Shown: positions 1-8,531, counted from the stretch's first letter. The stretch: 64,000 nt of DNA from an uncultured Oscillospiraceae bacterium (GCA_934573735.1 CAKTMC010000009.1:1-64000), one strand, 5' to 3'. The notes: generated by a model not told the origin, from the letters alone. Translations and numbers: made by a program.

Positions 1-208
1 TGGACGAAGACTGGGGGCGCGGATATGGAGCTTTAACGGCTCTTACGCAAACCGTGAAAGCGGAATGGAGCAAGCCCGACGCATCCCCCGTCCCCTTACA
101 AATCGAAGCCCAACGAAGTGGGTTCGATTTGTGGACGAAGACTGGGGGCGCGGATATGGAGCTTTAACGGCTCTTACGCAAACCGTGAAAGCGGAATGGA
201 GCAAGCCC
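1..208. repeat. 77-bp direct repeat, two perfect copies with 131-bp period
   Basis: Bases 1-77 and 132-208 are identical, beginning TGGACGAAGACTGGGGGCGC and ending GGAGCAAGCCC. The first copy is cut by the window edge, so it may extend upstream. No convincing gene lies in the 316 bp before rpsH. Clostridia normally carry the short zinc-type rpsN immediately before rpsH, but no small CxxC-containing reading frame is seen here. The repeat is therefore an insertion or expanded leader inside the ribosomal operon. Confidence 0.85.
98..132. other. Imperfect hairpin between the two direct repeats
   Basis: The arms ACAAATCGAAGCCCA and TGGGTTCGATTTGT pair with a single bulged base around a short ACGAAG loop. 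No T-run follows, so it does not look like an intrinsic terminator. It could be an RNA leader element or the folded end of a small repeat element. Confidence 0.6.
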
Positions 209-316
209 AGTCTGAGGATGACGAAAGGCCATGGCCAATCATGCATTGGCATGGAACCTCGTCGCCTGAACCGACAGCCAAAGGCTGCGGTAACTCTAAT
301 ATAGGAGGAAAACCAA

Positions 317-715
317 ATGCAGATCACCGACCCCATTGCAGATATGCTTACCCGCATCCGCAACGCCGGCAGCGCTAAGCATGAAACCGTTGACATCCCC
401 GCTTCCAAGATGAAGAAGTCCATTGCTGAGATCCTTCTCAACGAAGGCTACATCAAGAACTACCAGTTCATCGACGACGGCACTCAGGGTGTCATTCGCG
501 TCACTCTCAAGTACCTTCCCGGTAAGGAGAAGGCCATCCAGGGTCTTCGCCGCGTCAGCAAGCCCGGCCTGCGCGTTTACGCCGGCGCCGACGAGCTGCC
601 CCGCGTCCTCAAGGGACTGGGCATTGCCATCATCTCCACCTCCAAGGGCGTCATGACCGACAAGCAGGCTCGTAAAGAGCACGTTGGCGGCGAAGTCCTT
701 GCGTTCGTATGGTAA
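317..715 (+). CDS. rpsH: 30S ribosomal protein S8
   Basis: Primary 16S rRNA-binding protein of the small-subunit platform. The 132-residue product opens with the family signature MQITDPIADMLTRIRNA and ends in VLAFVW, full length for bacterial S8. The ATG follows a perfect AGGAGG eight bases upstream. It heads the part of the spc operon visible here and is followed after 12 bp by rplF. In other bacteria S8 also represses this operon by binding its mRNA; whether that happens here cannot be seen. Confidence 0.97.
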   Translation: MQITDPIADMLTRIRNAGSAKHETVDIPASKMKKSIAEILLNEGYIKNYQFIDDGTQGVIRVTLKYLPGKEKAIQGLRRVSKPGLRVYAGADELPRVLKGLGIAIISTSKGVMTDKQARKEHVGGEVLAFVW

Positions 716-727
716 GGAGGTAGCAGA

Positions 728-1270
728 ATGTCTAGAATAGGTAGAGCACCCATCACCGTTCCCGCTGGCGTTGAAGTATCCGTCAACGAGCACAATCACA
801 TCACGGTCAAGGGTCCCAAGGGCACTCTTGAGCGTGACCTCGTTCCTCAGATGAAGATCGACGTCGACGCAGGCGTCATCCACGTTTCCCGTCCCGACGA
901 TACCAAGGAGAACCGTTCCCTCCATGGTCTGACCAGAACTCTGGTCGACAACATGGTAGTGGGCGTGACTCACGGCTTTGAGAAAAAGCTGGAGATCAAC
1001 GGCGTTGGTTACCGTGCATCCAAGGAAGGCAAGAATCTCGTTCTCAACATCGGTTACTCCCACAATGTCGTAGTTTCCGAGACCGAGGACATCCAGATCG
1101 ACGTTCCCGATGCAAACCATGTCGTTATCAAGGGTATCGACAAGCAGAAGGTCGGCCAGTTTGCAGCAGAAGTTCGTGGTAAGAGACCTCCCGAACCCTA
1201 CAAGGGCAAGGGCATCAAGTACGACTACGAAGTCATCCGCCGCAAAGAAGGCAAGACCGGTGCTAAGTAA
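728..1270 (+). CDS. rplF: 50S ribosomal protein L6
   Basis: Large-subunit protein that sits near the sarcin-ricin loop and the factor-binding site. The 180 residues carry the start MSRIGRAPITVPAGVEV and the C-terminal signature RGKRPPEPYKGKGIKY, typical of full-length bacterial L6 with its two similar alpha/beta domains. A clear AAGGAGG precedes the ATG. It lies in the usual order between rpsH and rplR and must be cotranscribed with them. Confidence 0.97.
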   Translation: MSRIGRAPITVPAGVEVSVNEHNHITVKGPKGTLERDLVPQMKIDVDAGVIHVSRPDDTKENRSLHGLTRTLVDNMVVGVTHGFEKKLEINGVGYRASKEGKNLVLNIGYSHNVVVSETEDIQIDVPDANHVVIKGIDKQKVGQFAAEVRGKRPPEPYKGKGIKYDYEVIRRKEGKTGAK

Positions 1271-1286
1271 ACGGAGGTGTGCCTGA

Positions 1287-1646
1287 ATGATTAAAAGACC
1301 TGATACCAGAGGACAGCGCATCAAGCGCCACAACAGAGTACGCGGCAAGATCTCCGGCACCGCTGAGAGACCCCGTCTGTGCGTATTCCGCAGCGAAAAT
1401 AACATCTATGCCCAGATAATCGACGACGTTGCAGGCAACACCCTCGTTTCCGCTTCCTCCGTCGAGAAGGCATTTGAAGGCAACGGCGGCAACTGCGAGG
1501 CCGCAAAGAAGATCGGTGCCACCATCGCAGAGCGCGCTCTGCAGAAGGGCATCGAGGAAGTCGTGTTTGACCGCGGCGGCTACATTTATCACGGCCGCGT
1601 CAAGGCACTGGCTGAGGGCGCTCGCGAGAGCGGCCTGAAGTTCTAA
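1287..1646 (+). CDS. rplR: 50S ribosomal protein L18
   Basis: 5S rRNA-binding protein of the central protuberance, acting with L5 and L25. The 119-residue product shows the basic N-terminal tail, the segment ISGTAERPRLCVFRSENN and the C-terminal DRGGYIYHGRVKALAEGARE typical of L18. It has a good ribosome-binding site (ACGGAGGTG) and sits 16 bp after rplF, in the canonical spc-operon order. Confidence 0.97.
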   Translation: MIKRPDTRGQRIKRHNRVRGKISGTAERPRLCVFRSENNIYAQIIDDVAGNTLVSASSVEKAFEGNGGNCEAAKKIGATIAERALQKGIEEVVFDRGGYIYHGRVKALAEGARESGLKF

Positions 1647-1663
1647 GGAAGGGGGAAAACGAA

Positions 1664-2188
1664 ATGGCATACAATAATGACAGAAGAGACCGTCGTAAAG
1701 ACGAGGCTCCCTCCGAGTTCATCGAGAAGGTAGTTTCCCTCAACCGCGTCAGCAAGACCGTCAAGGGCGGCCGCGTTATGAAGTTCTCCGCACTCTGCGT
1801 TGTCGGCGACGGCAAGGGCCGCGTCGGCTACGGCATGGGCAAGGCGAACGAAGTTTCCGAGGCTATCCGCAAGGGTCTTGAGGATGCAAAGAAGAACATC
1901 ACCACCATCACCCTGGCCGGAACCTCCATTCCTCACGAGGTCATCGGCGCATTCGGCGCCGGCCGCGTTCTGCTCAAGCCCGCACCCGAAGGCACCGGCG
2001 TTATCGCCGGCGGCGCTGTCCGTGCAGTCGTTGAGGCAGCCGGCATCAAGAATATCCGTACCAAGTGCCTGCGCACCAACAACCCCGCAAACGTCGTCGC
2101 AGCCACTATGGAAGGCCTCAAGTCTCTGCGTGACGCGGCTCAGGTCGCAGCCGTCAGAGGCAAGACTCCTGAAGAAATTCAGGGTTAA
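1664..2188 (+). CDS. rpsE: 30S ribosomal protein S5
   Basis: Small-subunit protein that contributes to decoding accuracy and to the mRNA entry tunnel with S4. The 174 residues contain the N-terminal double-stranded RNA-binding fold (VSLNRVSKTVKGGRVMKFSA) and the C-terminal S5 domain (EVIGAFGAGRVLLKPAPEGT). Length and motifs are ordinary. The start follows AAGGAAGGGGG. It is tightly packed between rplR and rpmD. Confidence 0.97.
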   Translation: MAYNNDRRDRRKDEAPSEFIEKVVSLNRVSKTVKGGRVMKFSALCVVGDGKGRVGYGMGKANEVSEAIRKGLEDAKKNITTITLAGTSIPHEVIGAFGAGRVLLKPAPEGTGVIAGGAVRAVVEAAGIKNIRTKCLRTNNPANVVAATMEGLKSLRDAAQVAAVRGKTPEEIQG

Positions 2189-2200
2189 GGAGGGCGAAAC

Positions 2201-2380
2201 ATGGCTAATCTCAGAATTAAGCTCGTTAAGAGCCTCAACGGCAGACACGATAAGCACATCGCAACTGCCTACTCCCTCGGCCTGCACAAGATCGGCAACG
2301 AGACCGTACAGCCCGACAACCCCCAGACCCGCGGCAAGATCGCGAAGATCGGCTATCTTGTCAAGGTAACCGAAGAATAA
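2201..2380 (+). CDS. rpmD: 50S ribosomal protein L30
   Basis: Short large-subunit protein of 59 residues, translating as MANLRIKLVKSLNGRHDKHI and ending in GYLVKVTEE. It has the normal L30 length and position between rpsE and rplO. AAGGAGGG lies eight bases before the ATG. L30 is dispensable in some bacteria, and its presence fits a Firmicute. Confidence 0.95.
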   Translation: MANLRIKLVKSLNGRHDKHIATAYSLGLHKIGNETVQPDNPQTRGKIAKIGYLVKVTEE

Positions 2381-2393
2381 GGAGGGCAAGAGA

Positions 2394-2834
2394 ATGTATA
2401 TCAATGAACTTTCTCCCGTAGCCGGCTCCACCCATGTCGACAAGCGCAAGGGCAGAGGCCATGCCACCGGTAACGGCAAGACCGCAGGTCGCGGCCACAA
2501 GGGTCAGAAGGCTCGCTCCGGCGGCGGTACCCGCATCGGCTTTGAAGGCGGCCAGATGCCTCTGGCTCGCCGCATCCCGAAGAGAGGCTTCAACAATATC
2601 TTTGCAAAGCCCCTCACCTCCGTCAACGTTGCAGTTCTTGACAAGTTCGAGGACGGCGCAGTTGTTGACGTTCAGGCTCTGCTCGACGCAGGCATCCTTT
2701 CCAAGTGCAAGTATGGCGTAAAGTTCCTTGGCAACGGTGAAGTTTCCAAGAAGCTGACTGTCAAAGCTGCTGCTTTCTCCGAAACCGCGAAACAGAAGAT
2801 TGAGGCGGCCGGCGGAAAGGCAGAGGTGGTCTAA
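2394..2834 (+). CDS. rplO: 50S ribosomal protein L15
   Basis: Late-assembly large-subunit protein. The 146 residues include the glycine/arginine-rich N-terminal extension (GHATGNGKTAGRGHKGQKAR) that threads into 23S rRNA, and the globular C-terminal domain with SKKLTVKAAAFSETAKQKIE. The TAA stop is directly abutted by the secY GTG start, so translation of the translocase is probably coupled to L15. Confidence 0.97.
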   Translation: MYINELSPVAGSTHVDKRKGRGHATGNGKTAGRGHKGQKARSGGGTRIGFEGGQMPLARRIPKRGFNNIFAKPLTSVNVAVLDKFEDGAVVDVQALLDAGILSKCKYGVKFLGNGEVSKKLTVKAAAFSETAKQKIEAAGGKAEVV

Positions 2835-4118
2835 GTGCTTCAGACACTGCGTAATGCTTGGAGGATAGAAGAGCTCCGCAAGAAGATTCTCTTCACGCTG
2901 GTCATCATCCTCCTTTACCGTCTTGGCAACGCCATCCCTGTTCCCGATGTCAACATTGCCCTGCTCAACGCATACTTTGCTCAGCAGCAGAGCACCATAC
3001 TTGGCCTGCTTGACGTAATGAGCGGCGGCGCGTTCTCCAACGCGACAATCTTTGCTCTGTCCATCCAGCCCTACATTAACGCCTCCATTATCATTCAGCT
3101 TCTGTGCATTGCTATCCCCGCACTTGAGCGTCTGAGCAAGGAGGGCGGCGAGGAAGGCAGAAAGAAGATCGCCTCCATCACCCGTTACGCAACCGTTGCG
3201 ATTGGCCTGCTTCAGGGCTTCGCATACTACATGCTGATAAAGAACAACAACATGCTCAACGCAGACGCTCAGGGTCTGTGGTCGGCGATAGTCATTATCC
3301 TGACCTTTACCTCCGGCTCCGCTCTGATCATGTGGCTCGGCGAGCAGATCACCGAGTTCGGCATCGGCAACGGCATTTCCATGATCCTGTTTGCAAGCAT
3401 CATTTCCCGCCTCCCGACCAGCCTCATCACCACCGTTCGCAACATCGCCGCCGGAAACCTCCAGTGGTGGCTCGCGGTTCTGATGCTCATCGGTGCGGTC
3501 GCAATGATCGTCCTCATCGTTTTCGTCAACGATGCAGAGCGCAGGATTCCCGTCCAGTACGCAAAGAGAGTTGTCGGACGCAAGATGTACGGCGGCCAGA
3601 GCACTCACCTCCCCATGAAGGTGAATATGTCCGGCGTCATGCCCATAATCTTCGCTCAGTCCATCGCCTCCGTTCCCGCAACCTTCGCGGCCTTCGCAGG
3701 CAAGACTGACGGCTGGGTCAACACTTGGTTTGCCAACAACTCCATCCCCTATGCAATAATCTACTTCCTGCTGATAATTTTCTTCGCATACTTCTATTCC
3801 ACCATTCAGTTCAACCCCGTGGAAGTTGCGAATAATCTGAAGAAGAACGGCGGGTACATCCCCGGCTTCCGTCCCGGTAAGCCGACGAGCGAGTTTATCC
3901 AGAAGGTTCTGAACAAGATAACCCTGTTCGGCGCGATCTATCTGGGCATCATCGCCATCGTACCCATCCTCATCTCTCACTTCAGTAACGCTGCTGCTCT
4001 GACCGGTCTGTCCCTCGGCGGCACCTCCATTATCATCGTAGTAGGCGTCGCACTTGAGACCGTCCGCGCACTTGAAGCACAGATGCTTATGCGCAACTAC
4101 AAGGGCTTCCTGTCATGA
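2835..4118 (+). CDS. secY: Protein translocase subunit SecY
   Basis: Pore-forming subunit of the SecYEG channel in the cytoplasmic membrane. The 427-residue product has about ten hydrophobic spans. It carries the family motifs MSGGAFSNATIFALSIQPYI near the second span, FGIGNGISMILF, and the cytoplasmic loop with RRIPVQYAKR that contacts SecA and ribosomes. The GTG start follows the rplO stop without a gap, and AGGTGG inside the rplO end serves as the ribosome-binding site. The gene order secY-adk-map is standard for Firmicutes. Confidence 0.97.
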   Translation: MLQTLRNAWRIEELRKKILFTLVIILLYRLGNAIPVPDVNIALLNAYFAQQQSTILGLLDVMSGGAFSNATIFALSIQPYINASIIIQLLCIAIPALERLSKEGGEEGRKKIASITRYATVAIGLLQGFAYYMLIKNNNMLNADAQGLWSAIVIILTFTSGSALIMWLGEQITEFGIGNGISMILFASIISRLPTSLITTVRNIAAGNLQWWLAVLMLIGAVAMIVLIVFVNDAERRIPVQYAKRVVGRKMYGGQSTHLPMKVNMSGVMPIIFAQSIASVPATFAAFAGKTDGWVNTWFANNSIPYAIIYFLLIIFFAYFYSTIQFNPVEVANNLKKNGGYIPGFRPGKPTSEFIQKVLNKITLFGAIYLGIIAIVPILISHFSNAAALTGLSLGGTSIIIVVGVALETVRALEAQMLMRNYKGFLS

Positions 4119-4133
4119 TAAAGGAGTAACGCT

Positions 4134-4766
4134 ATGAGACTTATACTTTTGGGCGCTCCCGGCGCAGGCAAAGGTACTCAGGCAGAAATTTTGAGCAGAC
4201 TGCTCAAGGTCCCGACCATTTCCACAGGCAATATCCTGCGGGCTGCCATGAAAAATGGCACGCCCGTAGGGCTTCAGGCCAAGGCATATGTCGACTCCGG
4301 CAAGCTCGTTCCCGACGATGTCGTCATCGGCATCATCGAGGAGCGCCTCGCCCAGCCCGACTGCGCCAACGGCTATATCCTTGACGGCGTACCCCGCACC
4401 ATCCCCCAGGCCGAGGCCATGGAGGAGAGGGGCATAGGCGTTGACTGTGTGCTTGCCATTGAGATTGAGGATGAGGTCATCGTCAATCGCATGGGCGGCC
4501 GCCGCACCTGCAAGAATTGCAGCCAGACCTTCCATGTGGAGAACAATCCTCCCAGGACGGAGGGCGTATGCGATTTCTGCGGCGGTGAGCTTCATGTCCG
4601 CAAGGACGACGCACCCGAGACGGTCAAGGCTCGCCTTGAGACCTATCACAGGGATACGGAGCCTCTCAAGGATTACTATGCCGCACGCGGCAAGCTCAAG
4701 ACTGTGGAAAATCAGCCGAGCATTGAGGCTACGACAGACGCTATCAGAAAAGCGCTGGGTATCTGA
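4134..4766 (+). CDS. adk: Adenylate kinase, zinc-binding LID type
   Basis: Cytosolic enzyme interconverting ATP + AMP and 2 ADP. The 210 residues show the P-loop GAPGAGKGTQ at positions 7-16 and a long LID carrying four cysteines (C126, C129, C146, C149), the structural zinc site common in Gram-positive Adk. The AMP-site motif reads LDGVPRT where most homologues have LDGFPRT, a small deviation. It overlaps nothing and runs 2 bp ahead of map. Confidence 0.97.
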   Translation: MRLILLGAPGAGKGTQAEILSRLLKVPTISTGNILRAAMKNGTPVGLQAKAYVDSGKLVPDDVVIGIIEERLAQPDCANGYILDGVPRTIPQAEAMEERGIGVDCVLAIEIEDEVIVNRMGGRRTCKNCSQTFHVENNPPRTEGVCDFCGGELHVRKDDAPETVKARLETYHRDTEPLKDYYAARGKLKTVENQPSIEATTDAIRKALGI

Positions 4767-4768
4767 AA

Positions 4769-5548
4769 ATGGCTGAAACAATAACTATCAAGTCCGCCAG
4801 AGACATAGAGCTCATGCGTCAGGCAGGCAGGATAACCGCCGCGGCGCGCTCTATCGCAAGGCAGGCGATAGCTGACGGCGTGACCACAAAACAGATTGAC
4901 AAACATGTGCATGAATTCATCGTCAAGAGTGGCGCTTACCCGACCTTCCTCAATTACTGCGGATTTCCGGCAAGCGCGTGCATCTCGGTAAACGATGAGA
5001 TTATTCACGGTATCCCCGGCAAGCGAGTGATCCGAGACGGTGACATTGTTTCCCTTGACCTCGGCGCGACCTTTAAGGGCTTTGTCGGCGACTGTGCCGG
5101 CACCTTCCCCTGCGGTGAGATAAGCGACGAGGCAAGAAGACTCATCGAGGTAACGAGACAGAGCTTCTTCGAGGGCATCAAGTTCGCCAAGGAGGGCTAC
5201 CGCATCTCTGATATAGGCGCTGCGGTTCAGGACTATGTGGAAAGCCACGGCTATTCCGTCGTCCGCGACTATGTCGGCCACGGCGTGGGGCGCAAGCTCC
5301 ATGAAGCGCCTGAGGTCCCGAACTATCGGCCTGACCGCCGCATGGGACGCAGACCCGACCCCCGCCTTGTACGCGGCATGACCATTGCGGTCGAGCCGAT
5401 GGTAAATGCGGGCGGCTATGAGATAAAGGAGATGCCCAACGGCTGGACGGTCGTAACGGCAGACGGATCCCTCTCGGCTCACTATGAAAACACCATTCTC
5501 ATTACGGATGGCGAGCCGGAAATACTCACAATGGCAGAGGATATCTGA
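4769..5548 (+). CDS. map: Methionine aminopeptidase, type I
   Basis: Removes the initiator Met from nascent proteins. The 259-residue pita-bread enzyme retains the metal-binding pattern: two aspartates in VSLDLGATFKGFVGDCAGTF, histidine in the GHGVGRKLHEAPEVPNY segment, and glutamates in AVEPMV and HYENTILIT. There is no N-terminal zinc-finger extension. The ATG lies 2 bp after the adk stop, which implies translational coupling. A KOW-domain protein often found between map and infA in Clostridia is absent. Confidence 0.95.
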   Translation: MAETITIKSARDIELMRQAGRITAAARSIARQAIADGVTTKQIDKHVHEFIVKSGAYPTFLNYCGFPASACISVNDEIIHGIPGKRVIRDGDIVSLDLGATFKGFVGDCAGTFPCGEISDEARRLIEVTRQSFFEGIKFAKEGYRISDIGAAVQDYVESHGYSVVRDYVGHGVGRKLHEAPEVPNYRPDRRMGRRPDPRLVRGMTIAVEPMVNAGGYEIKEMPNGWTVVTADGSLSAHYENTILITDGEPEILTMAEDI

Positions 5549-5583
5549 CAGAACGTCAACACCGACTTTGGAGGAAATTTACT

Positions 5584-5802
5584 TTGGCAAAAGACGATGT
5601 AATCGAACTCGAGGGCACGGTAGTCGAATCCCTGCCCAACACCATGTTCCAGGTGGATATCGGCAACGGTCACACCATTCTGGCTCATATTTCCGGAAAG
5701 CTCCGGATGAACTTTATCAAGATCCTCCCCGGTGACAAGGTCACGGTGCAGATGTCTCCCTATGACGTCACCCGCGGCAGGATCACCTGGAGAAGCAAGT
5801 AG
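5584..5802 (+). CDS. infA: Translation initiation factor IF-1
   Basis: 72-residue OB-fold factor that occupies the ribosomal A site during initiation. The sequence AKDDVIELEGTVVESLPNTM and the C-terminal SPYDVTRGRITWRSK are diagnostic. Translation starts at TTG with GGAGG eight bases upstream; no in-frame ATG gives full length. It lies in the usual place before rpmJ. Confidence 0.96.
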   Translation: MAKDDVIELEGTVVESLPNTMFQVDIGNGHTILAHISGKLRMNFIKILPGDKVTVQMSPYDVTRGRITWRSK

Positions 5803-5814
5803 GAGGTATAACAA

Positions 5815-5928
5815 ATGAAAGTAAGACCTTCCGTGAAGCCCATGTGCGAAAAGTGCAAGATCATCAAGCGCAAGGGTAAAGTCATGGTCATCTGCGAGAA
5901 CCCGAAGCACAAGCAGCGTCAGGGCTAA
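5815..5928 (+). CDS. rpmJ: 50S ribosomal protein L36, zinc-binding form
   Basis: 37-residue protein beginning MKVRPSVKPMCEKCKII and ending NPKHKQRQG. The zinc ligands C11, C14, C27 and H33 are all present, so this is the zinc-containing (C+) form. AGGAGG precedes the ATG and the gene begins 12 bp after infA. Confidence 0.96.
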   Translation: MKVRPSVKPMCEKCKIIKRKGKVMVICENPKHKQRQG

Positions 5929-6085
5929 GCAGATAGGGGCGCAAGCCCCGGATGAACTCAGCGACAAGGTTAAAAGCCTGTCCTTATAAACAACATCCGC
6001 ATAAAACGGGGGACTCCCCTCCGGCGGGAACAAGTCTCCGTGTTAAACAATGCGGAACAATTATTCGAAAGGATGATCGTATAAT
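5929..6085 (+). promoter_or_regulatory. Untranslated leader between rpmJ and rpsM with GNRA-capped hairpin
   Basis: This 157-bp gap is long compared with the 10-35 bp gaps elsewhere in the block. It holds GGGGC-GCAA-GCCCC at 5936-5949, a short stem closed by a GNRA tetraloop, then a second GC-rich segment (GGGGGACTCCCC) before an AAAGGATG ribosome-binding region. In E. coli S4 binds the leader just upstream of rpsM. The position invites the same idea here, but the fold has not been matched to any known family. Confidence 0.35.
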
Positions 6086-6454
6086 ATGGCACGTATAGCC
6101 GGCGTTGACCTGCCCAAGGACAAGAGAATCGAGATCGGTCTCACCTATGTCTACGGTATCGGCAGAACCAGCGCAACCAAGATTCTCGAGGCAACCGGAA
6201 TTAACCCCGACACCAGAGTCAAAGACCTCACCGAAGAGGAAGAAGCAAAGCTGCGTGAGTGCATCGACCACCACTACATCGTGGAGGGCGACCTGCGCCG
6301 CCAGACCGCGCTTGATATCAAGCGTCTGACCGAGATCGGCTGCTACAGCGGCATGCGTCATCGCCGTGGCCTGCCTGTTCGTGGCCAGCGCAGCAAGACC
6401 AACGCTCGTACCCGCAAGGGCCCGAAGCGCACCATCGCAAATAAGAAGAAGTAA
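6086..6454 (+). CDS. rpsM: 30S ribosomal protein S13
   Basis: Head protein contacting the P-site tRNA and forming intersubunit bridges. The 122-residue product starts MARIAGVDLPKDKRIEIGLT and has the conserved basic tail RHRRGLPVRGQRSKTNARTR. The helix-hairpin segment YGIGRTSATKIL is intact. It is the first gene of the alpha-operon part (rpsM-rpsK-rpsD-rpoA-rplQ). Confidence 0.97.
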   Translation: MARIAGVDLPKDKRIEIGLTYVYGIGRTSATKILEATGINPDTRVKDLTEEEEAKLRECIDHHYIVEGDLRRQTALDIKRLTEIGCYSGMRHRRGLPVRGQRSKTNARTRKGPKRTIANKKK

Positions 6455-6469
6455 GGAGGGATATGAATT

Positions 6470-6871
6470 ATGGCTGCTAACAACGCAAAGAAGAAAGTCA
6501 GAACCCGCAGAAGAGAGCGCAAGAACATTGAAAAGGGTCAGGTTCATATCAGCTCTTCCTTCAATAACACCATGGTCACCATAACCGATACCCAGGGCAA
6601 CGCCATTTCTTGGGCGTCCGCCGGCGGACTCGGTTTCCGTGGCAGCAAGAAGTCTACCCCCTTCGCCGCACAGACCGCAGCTGAGACTGCCGCCAAGGCA
6701 GCCATGGAGCACGGCCTCAAGACCGTCGAAGTATTTGTCAAGGGTCCCGGCTCCGGCCGTGAGGCTGCAATTCGCGCCCTGCAGACCGCAGGTCTCGAAG
6801 TGACGATGATCAAGGACGTTACCCCCATCCCCCACAATGGCTGCCGTCCCCCGAAACGTCGCCGCGTCTAA
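6470..6871 (+). CDS. rpsK: 30S ribosomal protein S11
   Basis: Platform protein lining the mRNA exit region. The 133 residues contain the S11 core VHISSSFNNTMVTITDTQGN and the invariant C-terminus HNGCRPPKRRRV. The extra basic N-terminus (KKKVRTRRRERKNIEKGQ) is common in Firmicutes. It follows rpsM by 15 bp with GGAGGGA as ribosome-binding site. Confidence 0.97.
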   Translation: MAANNAKKKVRTRRRERKNIEKGQVHISSSFNNTMVTITDTQGNAISWASAGGLGFRGSKKSTPFAAQTAAETAAKAAMEHGLKTVEVFVKGPGSGREAAIRALQTAGLEVTMIKDVTPIPHNGCRPPKRRRV

Positions 6872-6890
6872 TTGAAGGAGGGTACAGATA

Positions 6891-7499
6891 ATGGCAAAGA
6901 ATACACAGCCCGTAGTTAAGCGTGCAAAGGCTCTGGGCGTTACCCCGGCTTCCCTGGGTTACACCGGCAAGAGCAAGATCGAAACCATACGCAATCCCAA
7001 GGCTCAGGTCCGCAAAAAGCAGAGCGAGTACGGCCTGCAGCTCAACGAGAAGCAGAAGGTCAAGTTCATCTATGGCGTGCTGGAAAAGCAGTTCCGTCTC
7101 TACTATGAGAGAGCCGAGAAGATGCCCGGCATCACCGGTGAGAACCTTCTTGCCATCCTTGAGCAGCGCCTTGACAACGTCGTGTTCAGACTTGGCTTCG
7201 CCATGACCCGCCGCGAGGCTCGTCAGCTTGTCAACCATGGTCACGTCACCGTCAATGGCCGCAAGGTCAATATCCCCAGCTACCAGGTCAAGCCCGGCAT
7301 GGTCATTTCCCTCACCGAGAAGGGCAAGAGCATGCAGAAGATCAAGGAGAACATTGAGGATAACGCTTTCCGCGCCGCTCCCAAGTGGATCGAGTATGAC
7401 AAGAATAACCTGACTGCAAAGATAGTTGCAGTTCCCGCACGCGATGACATTGACATGCCCATCGAAGAGCGCCTCATCGTCGAGTTGTACTCCAAGTAA
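6891..7499 (+). CDS. rpsD: 30S ribosomal protein S4, zinc-free type
   Basis: Primary 16S rRNA binder and assembly initiator. The 202-residue product has the N-terminal domain and an S4 RNA-binding domain (RLGFAMTRREARQLVNHGHV). The N-terminal cysteine cluster of zinc-type S4 is missing: the equivalent stretch reads VKRAKALGVT. This is therefore the C-minus form, even though L36 here is zinc-binding. S4 is an autorepressor in several bacteria. It lies between rpsK and rpoA. Confidence 0.96.
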   Translation: MAKNTQPVVKRAKALGVTPASLGYTGKSKIETIRNPKAQVRKKQSEYGLQLNEKQKVKFIYGVLEKQFRLYYERAEKMPGITGENLLAILEQRLDNVVFRLGFAMTRREARQLVNHGHVTVNGRKVNIPSYQVKPGMVISLTEKGKSMQKIKENIEDNAFRAAPKWIEYDKNNLTAKIVAVPARDDIDMPIEERLIVELYSK

Positions 7500-7580
7500 T
7501 AAAGACACCCTCAAATTGGTAAGCTGAATCACCGCATGTGCCGACGGCACAACACTTAAAAGGAGGGTTATAAAACACTT

Positions 7581-8531
7581 ATGATCGAAATTAAAAAGCC
7601 GCGCATTGAGTGCATCGAAACACCCGCAGACAGCTCGTACGGCAAGTACGTTATCGAGCCTCTGGAACGCGGCTACGGAACAACACTTGGTAACTCTCTG
7701 CGCAGGGTACTCCTGTCATCTCTCCCCGGTACCGCCTGCACCAGCATCAGGATTGCAGGCGTCCAGCATGAGTTTTCCACTATTCCCGGTGTGAAGGAGG
7801 ACGTCACTGAGATAGTCCTCAATGTCAAGAGCATTATTGCCCGCCTCCACTCCACCGGCCCCAAGACCGTCTATATCGAGGCCTCCGGCGAGGGCATTGT
7901 CACCGCCGGCGACATCAAGGCGGACGCTGAGGTGGAGATACTCAATCCTGAGCAGCCTATTGCGACCCTTGGTCCCGATGGTGCGCTGAACATGGAGCTG
8001 GTGCTTGACCACGGCAGAGGCTATGTCTCCGCCGCGCAGAACAAGAACCCCCAGACTCCTATCGGCACCATCCCGGTCGACTCCATCTATACCCCGGTTC
8101 TCAAGGTCAATTATACGGTCGAGAATACCCGTGTAGGTAATCAGACCGACTTTGACAAGCTGACCATCGAGGTCTGGACGGACAAGACCATGACTGCCCG
8201 CGATGCTCTCTCCCTGGGTGCAAAGATACTCTGCGACCACTTCACTCTCTTTACGGATCTCTCCGACACCATCGGCAGCAACTCTACCGTTGTTGACAAG
8301 GTCGAGAAGGAGCCGGATACCGTGCTCAAGATGACAATCGAAGAGCTGGATCTGTCCGTGAGGAGCTTCAACTGCCTCAAACGCGCAAATATCAATACCG
8401 TTGAGGATCTGGTCAACAAGACTCAGGATGAGATGATCAAGGTCCGCAACCTCGGCCGCAAGTCCCTTGAAGAGGTTGAGCATAAGCTCACCATGATGGG
8501 TCTGTCTCTGGCGGACGAGGACAATCAGTAA
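7581..8531 (+). CDS. rpoA: RNA polymerase subunit alpha
   Basis: Scaffolds RNA polymerase assembly. The 316 residues comprise the dimerising N-terminal domain (GYGTTLGNSLRRVLLSSLPG) and the C-terminal DNA/activator-binding domain with tandem helix-hairpin-helix (NCLKRANINTVEDLVNKT, RNLGRKSLEEV). AAGGAGGGTT lies upstream of the ATG. The 80-bp gap before it holds only a small GTGCCGACGGCAC hairpin. Confidence 0.97.
   Translation: MIEIKKPRIECIETPADSSYGKYVIEPLERGYGTTLGNSLRRVLLSSLPGTACTSIRIAGVQHEFSTIPGVKEDVTEIVLNVKSIIARLHSTGPKTVYIEASGEGIVTAGDIKADAEVEILNPEQPIATLGPDGALNMELVLDHGRGYVSAAQNKNPQTPIGTIPVDSIYTPVLKVNYTVENTRVGNQTDFDKLTIEVWTDKTMTARDALSLGAKILCDHFTLFTDLSDTIGSNSTVVDKVEKEPDTVLKMTIEELDLSVRSFNCLKRANINTVEDLVNKTQDEMIKVRNLGRKSLEEVEHKLTMMGLSLADEDNQ

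Noticed and set aside
2361..3980. Minus-strand open frame of 539 codons opposite rplO/secY
   Set aside because: It is the antisense shadow of highly biased codons in real genes, with low-complexity Asp/Gly/His-rich translation and no family features or ribosome-binding site.
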